Origin: Phascolomyces articulosus | Taxonomy: Eukaryota; Mucoromycota; Mucoromycetes; Mucorales; Lichtheimiaceae | Length of the DNA: 64,000 nt | NCBI GenBank assembly: GCA_025677815.1 | Contig: JAIXMP010000001.1 | Coordinates: forward strand, 1,054,001-1,118,000 | Direction: 5' to 3' | Shown: positions 1 through 11,300 of the stretch, in pieces | Layout of the letters: each line of letters opens with the position of its first letter | How positions within the stretch are numbered: the first letter of the stretch is position 1 | Notes under the pieces: generated by a model | The model's input: only the letters and a program-made list of their open reading frames with translations | Databases searched by the model: none | What the model was told of the DNA's origin: nothing | Position numbers and translations under genes: made by a program

Positions 1-411
1 AGAAAATCACAACTCCTAACCTTTCTCTCATCTTCCCTCCCCCCAAGAAAATCGTCTTTTCCCCTTTTTGTCCCTTTAGCTATTTTGTTACTGCAACACA
101 CTTTTTTAAAGCATAATAAAGAACTCCTCTCTCTCTTTTGCACGATATTTCCATCGTATTTATTTCAAAAGGTTCATCTTTTTCCTCCCTTCTTTTACTT
201 CCTTTTCTCACTTTTTTTTCTTCTTTTTCTCTTTTCTTCTTCTTGCTATCCTTTGGATGCATTGATTATAATCGTTCTTTATTCTTTCATTCTCTACAAC
301 GATAATACTTCTTTAGTATATATATATCTTATTCCCTTCTTATATAACACACCTCGTCTCTCTTCCTTTTATCCTTTCAGCAGCCCCTCTCTTTTTTTTT
401 TGATAAATAAA
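1..411 (+). promoter_or_regulatory. Pyrimidine-rich upstream/leader region of the GATA-PHD gene
   Basis: This stretch is strongly C/T-rich, with long CT and T runs from about 20 to 400, and ends four bases after AATAAA-like sequence just before the ATG at 412. Such tracts are common in fungal core promoters and 5' leaders. A reading frame runs through it in phase with the gene, but it encodes low-complexity Phe/Leu/Ser sequence and is judged non-coding. No clear TATA box was placed. Confidence 0.35.
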
Positions 412-1677
412 ATGAGTTTTCAATCATCATCAGAACCATCCTTGATCGATTCTGTTCATCGTTCTCATCATCATACTACTTCTCTTCAACATCGGATCAC
501 ACCTCGACAACAAAAGGAAATGACCGAAACTCAAGTTGTTGTACCCTCCATGTCCGCTGCACTTGTTCCTCCTTCAAGTCATCCTTTTGCTTATTATCAT
601 GCTGCTGCTGCTGCTGCCGCTTATTATCAACTTCCTCCATATATGGCTTTGCCAAGTCAACAACCTCGTCCAGTTGTCTTTTCTACAGTAAGTTTATTTT
701 TATATCTTTTATAGCTCTATCGAATCTTCTCGGGGCTTGGCATGAAATTTATATAAATATAAATCATGAAAAAAAAGGGCAGTGCGCCTGTGTAATGTTA
801 CTTTTTTTAACTCACTTTCTTACTTAATAAATTTTTAAAGCCAATTCATCATCAACCGCATCCACACCATCATCCTCATACTATTCATCATCATCATCCA
901 CAACAACAACAACAACAACAACAACAACAGCATCATCATCAACCTCATCCTCACCATCACCATCATCAACCTCATCACCAACAACAACAACAACCTACTC
1001 CTCCACCTTCTTCACAACAACATCAATCAAGTGTTCAACCTCCTATTCATCATACACTTGAAAATGCTACCATTACTTATGATACCATTGCCGAACATAG
1101 TCTCCAAAGAGATTTAGTCAAGGATGTGTTTTTCTCTCCTGCCATGGCTCGTGATTCTAATGTTGCTGAATCTACTTCTTCTGGATCATCGATTTCTTCA
1201 CAAAGTGATAGTGAATCAGATTCCAGTGGTTTGGATGAACAACAAGATATTTTGTTTTCACCTCATATGAGTCCATCCGATCTTTTACAAGAAGATCCTC
1301 TCTTTTTCATTGGACTTGATTTCGTGGAAGATGAAACCAAGAAACAACAACTCTCACTCAGATTAAATCGTAAAACAACCACCATGCCTACAAAGACCGA
1401 TGATTTACCTACACCCCCAGCTACGCATATGGATGATTATGTTCAATTGGGTCAAGATTCTTTGAAACGTCATCGTCATCATACTATGTCTGGTAGTAAT
1501 AATAATAAGAAACTCAAAGTCATGCCATCCTCAGATAAGTTGACTCCGCCTGCTTCCCCTGGTATGGAATATTTTGATGACGCTTCTGCCGAAGAAGAAT
1601 CTTCTGATGAAGAAGATATTGATTCACAGCATGAGTATGTATAATCTATCTATCTATCTTTTTCATTTCATAATTGT

Positions 1678-1709
<32 letters not shown>

Positions 1710-3076
1710 GGAAATCACGTGTATTTTGATTGGGATACGTTGGGTAAAAAAAAAAATAGAAAAGGGGGAGGGCGCAATAGAAAATTTACAAAAAAAAACT
1801 CACACACACCAACCCCCCTGTTATAGCAACTCGGAACAATTGGTGGACCCTGTGTTCTACAACTATCATCATCTTGCTGCTACTCAAGTATCGGATTTCC
1901 AATCCATTTCAGCACCCGATCATGGTTCTGACGATAACGAATCAACCTCTTCGTGGGAAGATATTCAACAGCGGATTGATATGTTTGATGACGGTTTTGA
2001 TACCGATTCGACTAGCGATGAAGAGGAACATATTGTCCCACCTACCATGATGAAAAGACAACGACCCGTCATGGTACGCGAAGAAAAACCTAAACCCAAA
2101 CCTAAACAACCAAAGAAAAAAGAATCTCGAAAGAAACAACATGTCCAAAAGAAGCAATCTCAAGAACAACAACAAACATTGACAACAACTCCTTCTGAGT
2201 CTCAACCTCGACGAAAATCCTCCATGATGAGTGTACCTGAATCTTCATTATCTCAAGATCAACAATCCTTATCTCAGGAACAACAATTGACTATTGTTAA
2301 TGATGATGAAGGTTTAGAACATGCTGATCCTCGACCTACTGCTCATCCTACAATTTATCAAAAATTGACAAAACAAAATGTCGATTGGTGTCGTTATTGT
2401 GGTACGACAGAAGGCGTCAATTGGCGTCCAGGTCCTTGGGGCAAACGTACTTTGTGCAAGTAAGTTTTTTAAATCACCTTATCTTTTTTATTATTATTAT
2501 TATGGGCGGGAAACAAATAAAAATATTGGGAAGAGCGGGTTATATTTGAGCATGATCAAAAAAAAACAATTATCAGATAACTAATTAAACTTCTTTTTTT
2601 TTAGTAAACATGGATGTGATTATAAAGGATATGGATTTGCTTGTAAATTACCTCGTCTTGATTTAACTGGATTTGCTCATGAAGCCATTCATGATCGTGA
2701 TCGTCCTGTACTTCAATTATTTTGTTCCATATGTCATCGTCAAGAATCTTGGGAAGGAAATGTTCTTGTTCGTTGTGAAGGTTGTCCTAAAGCCATGCAT
2801 CAAAAATGTTGTCCTCCTCAACAAGAACAACCTTTAACTGATGGTTTTGTTTCGGGTCAAGAACAATGGTTTTGTGATGCCAGTTGTCATGAAAATGCAA
2901 GACGTAAACGTATTGTGGTCGAATTACCAAGAAAACGATTACCTCTTATGTGCGCTCCCAAAAATAATACTTCTAATACAACTAATACTTCTTCTAATAC
3001 TACTACCAACACTACTTCTAATACCACTTCTTCCACTTTATTAAGATCTTCTTCTACTTCTTCTTCTTCATCATAG
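412..3076 (+). CDS. GATA-like zinc finger plus PHD finger nuclear protein
   Basis: Four exons join in phase: 412-687, 841-1634, 1827-2459 and 2605-3076, giving about 724 residues. Exon 2 opens with long His/Gln runs, followed by acidic Ser-rich segments. A basic Lys/Pro/Gln stretch in exon 3 may be a nuclear localisation signal. Near the C-terminus a GATA-like finger has Cys545, 548, 567 and 572; it is completed only by the exon 3/4 junction (ending CNKHGC), which supports the splice. A PHD-type finger follows with Cys608, 611, 625, 628, His633, Cys636, 658 and 662. The tail is Asn/Thr/Ser-rich. GATA fingers bind DNA and PHD fingers often read histone tails, so a chromatin or transcription role is inferred. 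The GATA spacing (C-x2-C-x18-C-x4-C) is not the canonical x17/x2, so DNA specificity is uncertain. No named orthologue is assigned. Confidence 0.82.
1679..1708. repeat. (GT)n microsatellite in intron 2 of the GATA-PHD gene
   Basis: About fifteen GT units in a row lie in the intron between 1635 and 1826. The repeat is open in the coding frame but is excluded because the flanking GTATGT donor and TATAG acceptor restore the protein frame without it. Confidence 0.9.
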
Positions 3077-3234
3077 ATCTTTTTTTTTTTATTCTTTTTA
3101 TATATTTTTTTTCACTTTCTTTGTTAGAATATTTTATGAAACACTTTTTTTTTCCTTTCTTCTTTGTCAATATTTTATTTATTTTACCAAAAAACACACA
3201 CACCTAACTTATACAATTCACAACCGTATACACA

Positions 3235-3266
3235 CTTTTTTTTTTGGATCGATCCAAAAAAAAAAG
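3235..3266. repeat. Perfect 32-bp palindrome downstream of the GATA-PHD gene
   Basis: The order is C, ten T, the palindromic core GGATCGATCC, ten A, then G, all perfectly self-complementary. It lies about 160 bases past the stop codon. In RNA it would fold into a hairpin; whether it marks a 3' end or is chance in T/A-tract-rich DNA is unknown. Confidence 0.8.
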
Positions 3267-3869
3267 ATATCATTTCCCTCCCCCCCTTACCCAAACATGC
3301 TTTTTTCTCTTGGAGAAACCATGTATATAGTTCTTCTTTTTTTTTTAAGCCCTTTTTTTTTTAATTTATATGTAGTTTCTTTCTATCTATTTTTTTTCTC
3401 TCTCTCTCACTTATTATTCACCTTTCCCCATCTATTTTTACGCTAATTAATTCCTCCTAATTATATCTTTTTATATATTTTTTTTCCCATTTTACGAAAA
3501 AAAAAAATAAGAAAAAAAAATATTTATAAACAAAAATCTTATACATTTGATTCCCTTAAAAAATTATTCCCTATCATCATTTTATATCATTTGAAGTTTT
3601 TTTTTGTTTGTTTGATCCCAAATCGTGGGATCGTTGTCAAGAAGGTTGGGGGGTGAAGAGAGAGAGAGAAAGAGAGAAAGGAATGTTGGGGGAGGGGAAG
3701 AAAGAGAGTTTAGTGAAGTATTTATTAACTGTTTTTATGTGAACTGGATGGGATGAATTTGGATGGATAAAATGATGATAGGTGATGCCATCTTATTTTT
3801 TTTTAAGTTCATTTTGTTGTTTGTTTGTTTTTTTTTCTTTCTTTCCCATTTTTTTTTTCAGTCAATAAG

Positions 3870-4008
3870 AAAACGCGTTCAAAAAAAACAAAGGTGAGGT
3901 GAAGGAAGGTTTTTTCTTTCTTTTATGCTATTTTTTTTTAATATTAAACATACATACATATTTTCCTCCTCTTTATAGACATTGCCCTCATCTTTTTGAA
4001 CGCGTTTT
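3870..4008. repeat. Inverted repeat pair with ACGCGT cores
   Basis: The 16-base AAAACGCGTTCAAAAA at 3870-3885 recurs as its exact reverse complement at 3993-4008, about 107 bases away. Each arm contains ACGCGT, the known MluI cell-cycle box recognised by MBF-type factors in yeasts. No gene start lies nearby on either strand, so a promoter role is only speculation; a decayed repeat is equally possible. Confidence 0.6.
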
Positions 4009-5670
4009 TTATTCATTCAAATGGAAGGATGGACTCCATGATTAATCGCCATTGAAAAAATCCATTTTGAATCTAGGGCTCGTCAATGGCCTTGGAGAGT
4101 AAGGGGAAAAGGAAAATTAACTATAACGGGTATGTTTTATATATTTTACAGAGAATCGATGATCTATCTCTACTATATCTCAAGGTCTATGATGGCATGA
4201 TGGTGTTAACTAACAAAAAGTTAGATATATATAACGTATTCGAAAAGGATTGTCATATTTTTGTGCTTCTTATCACCTACTCCATTCTTAAATCAGATTA
4301 AGGGTTTTAATAATGGGAGGTATATATAGGTAAAAAAACGTTTTACTTCACTTGATAAACTTTAGTATAACGAACATCTATAATTTTGACCATCTCTTTT
4401 TTTTTCCCTCCTTCCCTACCCATATATAGAATTCGTTGCCTCCCATCCAGATAATCCATAGAATCAAGAAAATGTTTACATCCTAGAAAGGTTTAATAAA
4501 GAAGGTTTGAAAAAACTTTGATAGGTTAATCATAAAATTTTGTAGTTGCAATGGTAAATGTATATGAAATGATATGGTTTTTTTGTGTAGTAAAGGAGCA
4601 TATGGCGTGGAAGAGCTTTTTTTAAGTTTTGTATATTATTTTATTTTATTTGAAATATTTATAAATGCTCTATGTGTTACTGTGTGCGAATGTTGGATGT
4701 AAAGAAGATATTGATGAAAGAAAACAGCTGGATCATGAATTAAACTTTTAATATATATTTTTTGAAATGCTATTTAATTTTAGGATCCATAAAAGGAAGA
4801 ATAGGTGGTGGATAATTGTAAAAAAAAGAATACTACCATTCGATAATAGCCACCACCCATATTATGTTTATTGTGTCCATACAGCAAGGGAGATTAATCC
4901 AGGTAAATTTATTTTTGGTTAATGGATCGTACTTTAGATAAAACCGTCCACCTTAACCCATCACGCATCTATATTATATGAAAATTAGTATCTCACAGCT
5001 GTTTTGTGATGCAATAAAAGAAAAAACAAGTGGTAATGCATTCCACCACATAATGGAAAACCCTGCATTTTGGAATCCAAGATATAGATTTATTATGTAA
5101 GCAAAAAGGCAGGTATTCAACTTTTTTTTTATTTCTCATGTTATGGAAAAAAAATACTTTACCGATTATATAAAAAGAGAGAGAGAGAGCTCCTGATGGG
5201 TATATAACATGTTGTTATTGTTTTTTAACAGGTTGGAACTATATTGAATACGTTATCAATACAAGATATTATATTCTTATTCATTCGACCAATGGTGAAA
5301 ACATATCCGATTATGTTAAAGCGAAATTCCAATTGCTTTTATTTATTTATTTATTTTGTTCGTTTCAAAGACTACTTTGAAGAACATAACTTCTTCATTT
5401 CTGAAGCATAATAAGCGGGTGATTATCTATATTTATTGACTGACAAAAGAGAATATGTGTGTATATATATTGTATGTGAAAGGAGGGGGGAAGTTTAATG
5501 ATTTGATCTCTATTTTTTTTATATAGACCTATCGAATTCATTCTATGATTATCCTTTCTTTTTTAAAATAAAATAGAAGAATCAAAATTTTACTTTCATA
5601 AAAAAAATTATATCGTTGTATATCCATGTATTGATATGGGGGGTTGTGTGGAAAAGAATGTAATAACAAA

Positions 5671-5696
5671 TTGATTGTATATATACATACAATCAA
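5671..5696. repeat. Near-perfect palindrome around TTGATTGTAT
   Basis: TTGATTGTAT at 5671-5680 is mirrored by ATACAATCAA at 5687-5696, with a short TA-rich centre. It lies in the gene-free convergent region. No function is suggested by its position. Confidence 0.55.
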
Positions 5697-6414
5697 AATC
5701 AAGGAGAATCGTTGGTATAGATCTTTCAGTTATCGTTTTCATGCATTATAATGGCAATCAGTTTTAGTGATCTGCTATACAGATTTTGTTATCATATATA
5801 TATATGCGTAGCAATGACAACGATGTGGATCATCTGATGTTGCATAATAGTGTTCGTATATGGTTAGGAGACTTCATATCAAATGTTGATAACTAGAACA
5901 CTTTTTAATTTTAAAATTCTCCAGCACTACCTACTATATCAGTATATATATATATATATATATATATAACTACAATAATTATGAAGCTATTATCAAATAT
6001 AATAATTCCTTCAAAACGTTGTCGTGAGAATTGTGATGAAAGTTTATATATATAATAAGAATAAGAGTAATAATAATTATAAAAAAAAGATGGAATTTGA
6101 GAGATGAAAGTATGAAAGAAAAAATGGGGGAGGACATGGTTTGTTGTTGTTGTTGCTGTTATTGTTGTATATAAGAAAAATAAAGGATATTTGTTGTTGT
6201 TGTTGTTATGGGGAGTAGGTTATGATTGTTTGTTGTTATATAACTACTAAATAAAGTGATATGGAGGTAAAAGATGAGGGAGAGGGAATGATATTTTGTT
6301 TTGTTTTGTTTTGTTTTTAGCATGATGTGATAAGTGAAAAAGGGAGAGAACTATAATAATAATAAAAATAATAATATAATTATAATAAAAAAAAATAATA
6401 AATAAACACACAAT

Positions 6415-6812
6415 TTATACATATAAGGATTTTGGCATTTCCAATACATGATCTCGTTGTACATCCTTATATTCGTTATTATCATCTTCAAACTGTACTC
6501 TATATGTAATATCCTTATTCTAATAATCATGAAAGAAGGGAGAGTATATATGTTAATAAGTAAATAATAAAAACAAAGCATCTCAAAAAGAGAGCCAATA
6601 TGATTTTCTTCTTTTTTTTTTACCTTGCTGGGAGGAAGAATCACCGTTGCTTTGTAAAAACAAGTAGTACCCGGATATAAAGCTAAAACATCTTGACCAG
6701 TACCGATTTCTGGTACATTTCGTATATCACGACCATCAGGAACAGGAATTACATTTCTTGGAGGTATAAAATATCGTCTATCACATTGTGATTCATTTGT
6801 TGCAAACGTCAG

Positions 6813-6862
<50 letters not shown>

Positions 6863-8346
6863 GAATTGTCCTTTTTTTTTACTTACTGTTTTTGACCAAA
6901 TTCATCTTGATCCACATCTTCTACATGGTATCTAATGTGATATTTTACAAAAAAAAAAGATAATAATAATTAAGTTTTCAAAGACCTTATTTTTTTCAAG
7001 AATAGAATTTTTTTTTTGAAAATGTAAAATAGAAATCAACCTGTTTTTATCAGCTTGAAAATTAATAACAACAGCAAGAATCCATTCTTCATTTTTATCT
7101 TTTTGTTTCGGCTGTTTTGCAGCGACCTAAAATGACCAACATATAGGGCAATTATATATTTATATACGTGTATAAATTAGGTAAGTAAAACTCTATTATG
7201 ATATGAATTTACATCAGATGGATGTTCATTTTTTTGAATATAAAACTTACAGATGTACCAGGTAATATAATATCATTGTTGTTACTGATAAAATCGTGAA
7301 CAAAAAAAAAATATAGATGGGTGTTTCAATTTTGTTGTCGTCATCCGATAGGAAATGATAATGTAGAGTAGTATTTAGGTGGCAATCAATTTGATTCCTC
7401 CTTTTCATCCCCTTTCACATCTCCTTTTACTGTCTCTCTCAATTATTGAATTCACATGTAATTAAACTTACTTTTTAGATTTCTTTGCTGATGTCCCACT
7501 AGGTGATGAATTGGAACTTTTAAGTTCATCTGCTTCTGTTTTCCGTTTTTTTCGCTTTTGTTCTATCAACAACAACAACAAAAATTGGTTAGGAATTTCT
7601 TATTATTATTATTATTGGTTCCTTCATGATAGAATGATGTAATTGATGGGTCATTGCTGAGGGAAGGACCCTGTCAAATCAAAATTTCCATTTTATCAGA
7701 ATAGAACAATGCTTTTTTTTTACCATTTGTATTCTCAGATGCTTCTCTCAGGGCAATCAATACTGATACTTTTTCAATAATATCACTAATTGTTCTATGA
7801 AAGAGAGAAAGAAAGATATCAGGAATTTACTCATCCCCACCCTATCTCTTTTTTTTCCCAATATATTATATCAATTCACTTGATATATATTTCACTTCGT
7901 CATTGAACATTGTTACCTTGCTTCACTGGATGAAAGATCAATTCCATTTTGATAATACTGTTTTAATTTTTGTGAAATAGACATTGATATACCTATCATT
8001 AGAGAGATCTCCCTTCTAATAAGTAAAACATGATATCATAATATATATGCATCTCTCTCTCTCTCTCTCTCTCTCTTATATATATATATATATATATATC
8101 GGCGAGTGTTTTGAGATCCATTGGGAAGAAAAAATTAGGTTTGATATATACGAACTAAGTCTTTCTTTTACCTTCATCGAAATTGACACCAAGATGGATT
8201 TTATTGATATCATTCAATACAGTTTCTGTTTCTTTTTGAATATTATCCAGTTTTACCAATGAAGTACATATTTGTTTCCAAAGACTCAGTTCTTCGTTGG
8301 TATCTTCCAAGGAAGCGGAACGCGATGTCCTTGATTTACGGTCCAT
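6415..8346 (-). CDS. SGF29: SGF29-like SAGA-complex tandem-Tudor protein
   Basis: Nine exons on the minus strand join in phase: 8346-8172, 7992-7917, 7794-7724, 7562-7472, 7284-7251, 7126-7041, 6931-6887, 6777-6624 and 6519-6415, about 278 residues, close to the usual SGF29 size. The N-terminal half is helical and coiled-coil-like, with a basic KRKKRK patch around exon 4. From about Trp164 the C-terminal half matches the SGF29 tandem Tudor: a YHVEDVDQDE strand, then QRYFIPPRNVIPVPDG, an ALYPGTTCFYKA segment and a closing VQFEDD element. In other eukaryotes this fold binds H3K4me2/3 and brings the SAGA acetyltransferase to promoters. Intron 1 carries CT and TA microsatellites and intron 7 a long TA run. 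The family call is strong; small exon edges could shift by a few bases. Confidence 0.87.
6819..6858. repeat. (TA)n microsatellite in SGF29-like intron 7
   Basis: About twenty TA units lie within the intron between exons 7 and 8 of the minus-strand gene. Confidence 0.9.
8053..8099. repeat. Compound (CT)n-(TA)n microsatellite in SGF29-like intron 1
   Basis: A run of CT dinucleotides to about 8076 passes directly into TA dinucleotides to about 8099. It is inside the first intron of the minus-strand gene. Confidence 0.9.
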
Positions 8347-11300
8347 TCTCCCTTTTTTTTAAGCTATATATCTTTGAAACTATTCAAAGTTCAATGGGAG
8401 AAAAATAAAAAAAAAGTACCATCATTAATGAGTTTGTGTATTTTTTATTTTTTTTTTTGCCTCTTTTTCTATCAATGTTAAACCCACATTCCATTTTTAT
8501 ATTGAACTCACTTCGTAATAAAATGTATAATGTCCTTGTGACCAATTCAGAATAATAAACGCCTTGCTACTCTCACAACTCTTTTGAAAAAGAAAAAAAA
8601 ATATGAAATAATGGTAAGAATAAAAAAAAAATAAAATTGGCCGGGTTCGAAATGGACTTGCTGCAAGGTTGTTGTTATGTATCTCTATAAATGTGTATAT
8701 ATATATATATATATATGTGTATGTATGTGTGTGCTACACTTACCAACTAAGTAAGTATTAACTTATTGTGTAAAAAAAAAGTTATCCGGTGTTAGAAAAA
8801 TAAAAAAAAGTAATAACAGCAGGAGTAGCAGCACCAGTTAGTGCAACTTCTCATTTGACCTTAACAAACAAAAATAAAAAATCCAAGTAATTTGATTGGT
8901 TGTATTTACTTATTTCAAACTACCAAAATGATGCTCCCGTAATTTATATGGAGTGTCAAAAAAACCGGAAGGAGCGAAAAGAATGATGTGTGTGAGTGAG
9001 TGTGAGTGTGAGAAAGAAAAAAGGGACTCTTTTAGAGAATCAGGTACATGAACTTTTTTTTTTGTCATCCATACATTTTATCATATACAAAGTATCCTAC
9101 TTAGCAATCATTGTATAAAAAAGGCACGACTACGTTTATACAGAATATCATCATGCGTTTTTATTTTTATTTTTATTTTTTTGCCATGCAGATATCCACG
9201 TGTTATTTAGATAGTGTATAATAATAATAAAATATCGAGTTTGTTGGCCATTCATAATAAAACTTTATGGATTATAGTATTTGTTTGTCATTTCGTCGTA
9301 AGTAATGATAGCCGCTGTTCATATGATGGTTGGTAGGAGCCCTTCGATATAAAAACTTGACAGCTGATTAAAAAAAATATGCTAAGCTCCGATTCATTAT
9401 CTCATTTATAACGGAAGAATTTATACTAACTACATGAAAATGTAATGAACGAAGCGTTACTTTATCAATAACGACAAGAATCCACAATACGGACATAGCT
9501 ACTGGTATAAATAATTCATATCTCGTCTTGGGAGAGAACTTTAAAAGATGGCGAGATATAAATATATGCTTAAATGGAGGTTATTGAATAGATACGTAGA
9601 GAAGTATATCTTGGTTGGGAATGAAGATTCCAGTCGATACAATTATGCTATTCTATGATACATCATCGTTACTCGAATTTAGTGCACTCTTAATTATCCA
9701 ACTTCTTTTGTATTCGTCATGCTAAATTCATATTATTATATTCCCTTCCTGTCTTTCATGATCTCCAACAGGATTGTATATCTTTTCCCTCATCGTCCAT
9801 TCTTTCTATCCGAACTAGCAATGTATGGTTTCTATTTCATCCATTCAAAAGGCACTTTATTTTTCTACCAAACATCTCTTACTATCAATAAAAGAATGAA
9901 GGGTGATACTTACGTCCTTGTTACCTAATCTCAACACCAGCTATAGATGGAGTAATCCTAAGGCATGGATGGGAAAATCGTAGTTGGATTCCCATTATTT
10001 GGTTTGGGTGGCCTATTGATCAGAACCCAGCCTATTTTTCTTTTTTCTGGATGCTTTTCTGAACGATTTCCAATTGACTCATTCTTCGTGTGTATGCTTT
10101 GTAATTTAGTAGATGTGTCATTTCTAAATGTAATTTACATAGATACTATAATACATTGAAAGAATTGTAATCGTAAAAATTTGAAGATATTTAGACGACG
10201 TAAATTCTGCCTTGATGTATAATATATACCTGCGACATGTCAAGAATGCATAGTTCCAATGAATGAGAACAAAAAATTATACTCTAGTTTGGAGGATGTG
10301 AAGGTTATGTACTTTTGTTTTTGAGCAATCTTGATTATTCCATATACTGAAAACAGCTTCCTTTTTTTCATTTCCCAAGTCGAGAGAATACATGTATCAA
10401 AACAGGAACGAACTGTTAAATAAAGAATGCACCAGTATATAAACATAGACTATTTTGTTTCTGTATACTGTATTTATTATACATATTTACATTGCTGCTC
10501 CTTCACTATCTGATGCCAGCAAACCGTGTCATTGGCAATTCATTCTTTCTTTCTTTTTTGTAATATATAATTATTACTTGCTAACTTTTTTCATTAGCTA
10601 TTTTAATACATCGTGGTATACTATACTTATATTGCTTTCCATTATTTTTCAGAACCCCCTTTAATGATTGAGAATAAAGAATTCGAGACGGTGCATTAAT
10701 ACAAGTGCTGATGATAGAGTATGATATCTTGAAGGGTTATAATATGTTGAATACTGTACTCAGTAATTCTGGTGAATGTAGTATAGCTGTTGGTTTAGCA
10801 GGATTGAATTATTCACTTACCAAATAAGTATGACGTATTTTAAAATCTTCTGATACAGTCCCTTTCTTTTATACTTTATGTAATATATATGAGTACTATC
10901 AATATGCTCAATTATTTGATGCCAATAACAAAATATGGTTCTTTTGCCATCTATTCGATTATGGAGATTCTAGTGAATTTAATAATCATTATTTGCCTCA
11001 AAAATGCCTTGGAGATACGTAGCTCTTTCTTCAAGATATAATTCAGTGGGGAGCAAGCCCATCTTGCGCTATTAGTAAACAATAATGCCATTGTGAAGAA
11101 AACTAGCTGTAATAATGTCTTGTTGAGCCAATAGGATAATCATCGGTATCCATGATTGAGAACAATTGCTTTTTTTTTGGATGAATTACAATGGATACTA
11201 ATTAATATGGAGTAACTTTTTGAATACTCAATATTTTGTTTTGGACATTCTAGAAACATAAAAAGATGACTCTGTTTATTGATGTTTATGATAGTTATGT

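Larger units (their letters stand above)
3077..6414. other. Convergent intergenic region, no gene seen
   Basis: This is AT-rich, low-complexity DNA between the 3' ends of the GATA-PHD gene and the SGF29-like gene. Open frames are short and dominated by Phe, Lys, Ile and Tyr from homopolymers. It holds a 32-base perfect palindrome (3235-3266), a 7-bp hairpin (3614-3632), inverted ACGCGT-containing repeats (3870-4008), a palindrome at 5671-5696 and an AT microsatellite at about 5941-5969. Confidence 0.6.

Noticed and set aside
85..411. In-frame extension upstream of the GATA-PHD start
   Set aside because: It encodes homopolymeric Phe/Leu/Ser from a C/T-rich leader and has no start in good context; the ATG at 412 is preferred.
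1681..1826. GT-repeat-coded reading frame
   Set aside because: It lies in an intron; the donor and acceptor around it restore the protein frame.
8640..8665. GGTTCGAAA motif resembling a tRNA T-loop
   Set aside because: No A-box, acceptor pairing or cloverleaf could be built around it on either strand.
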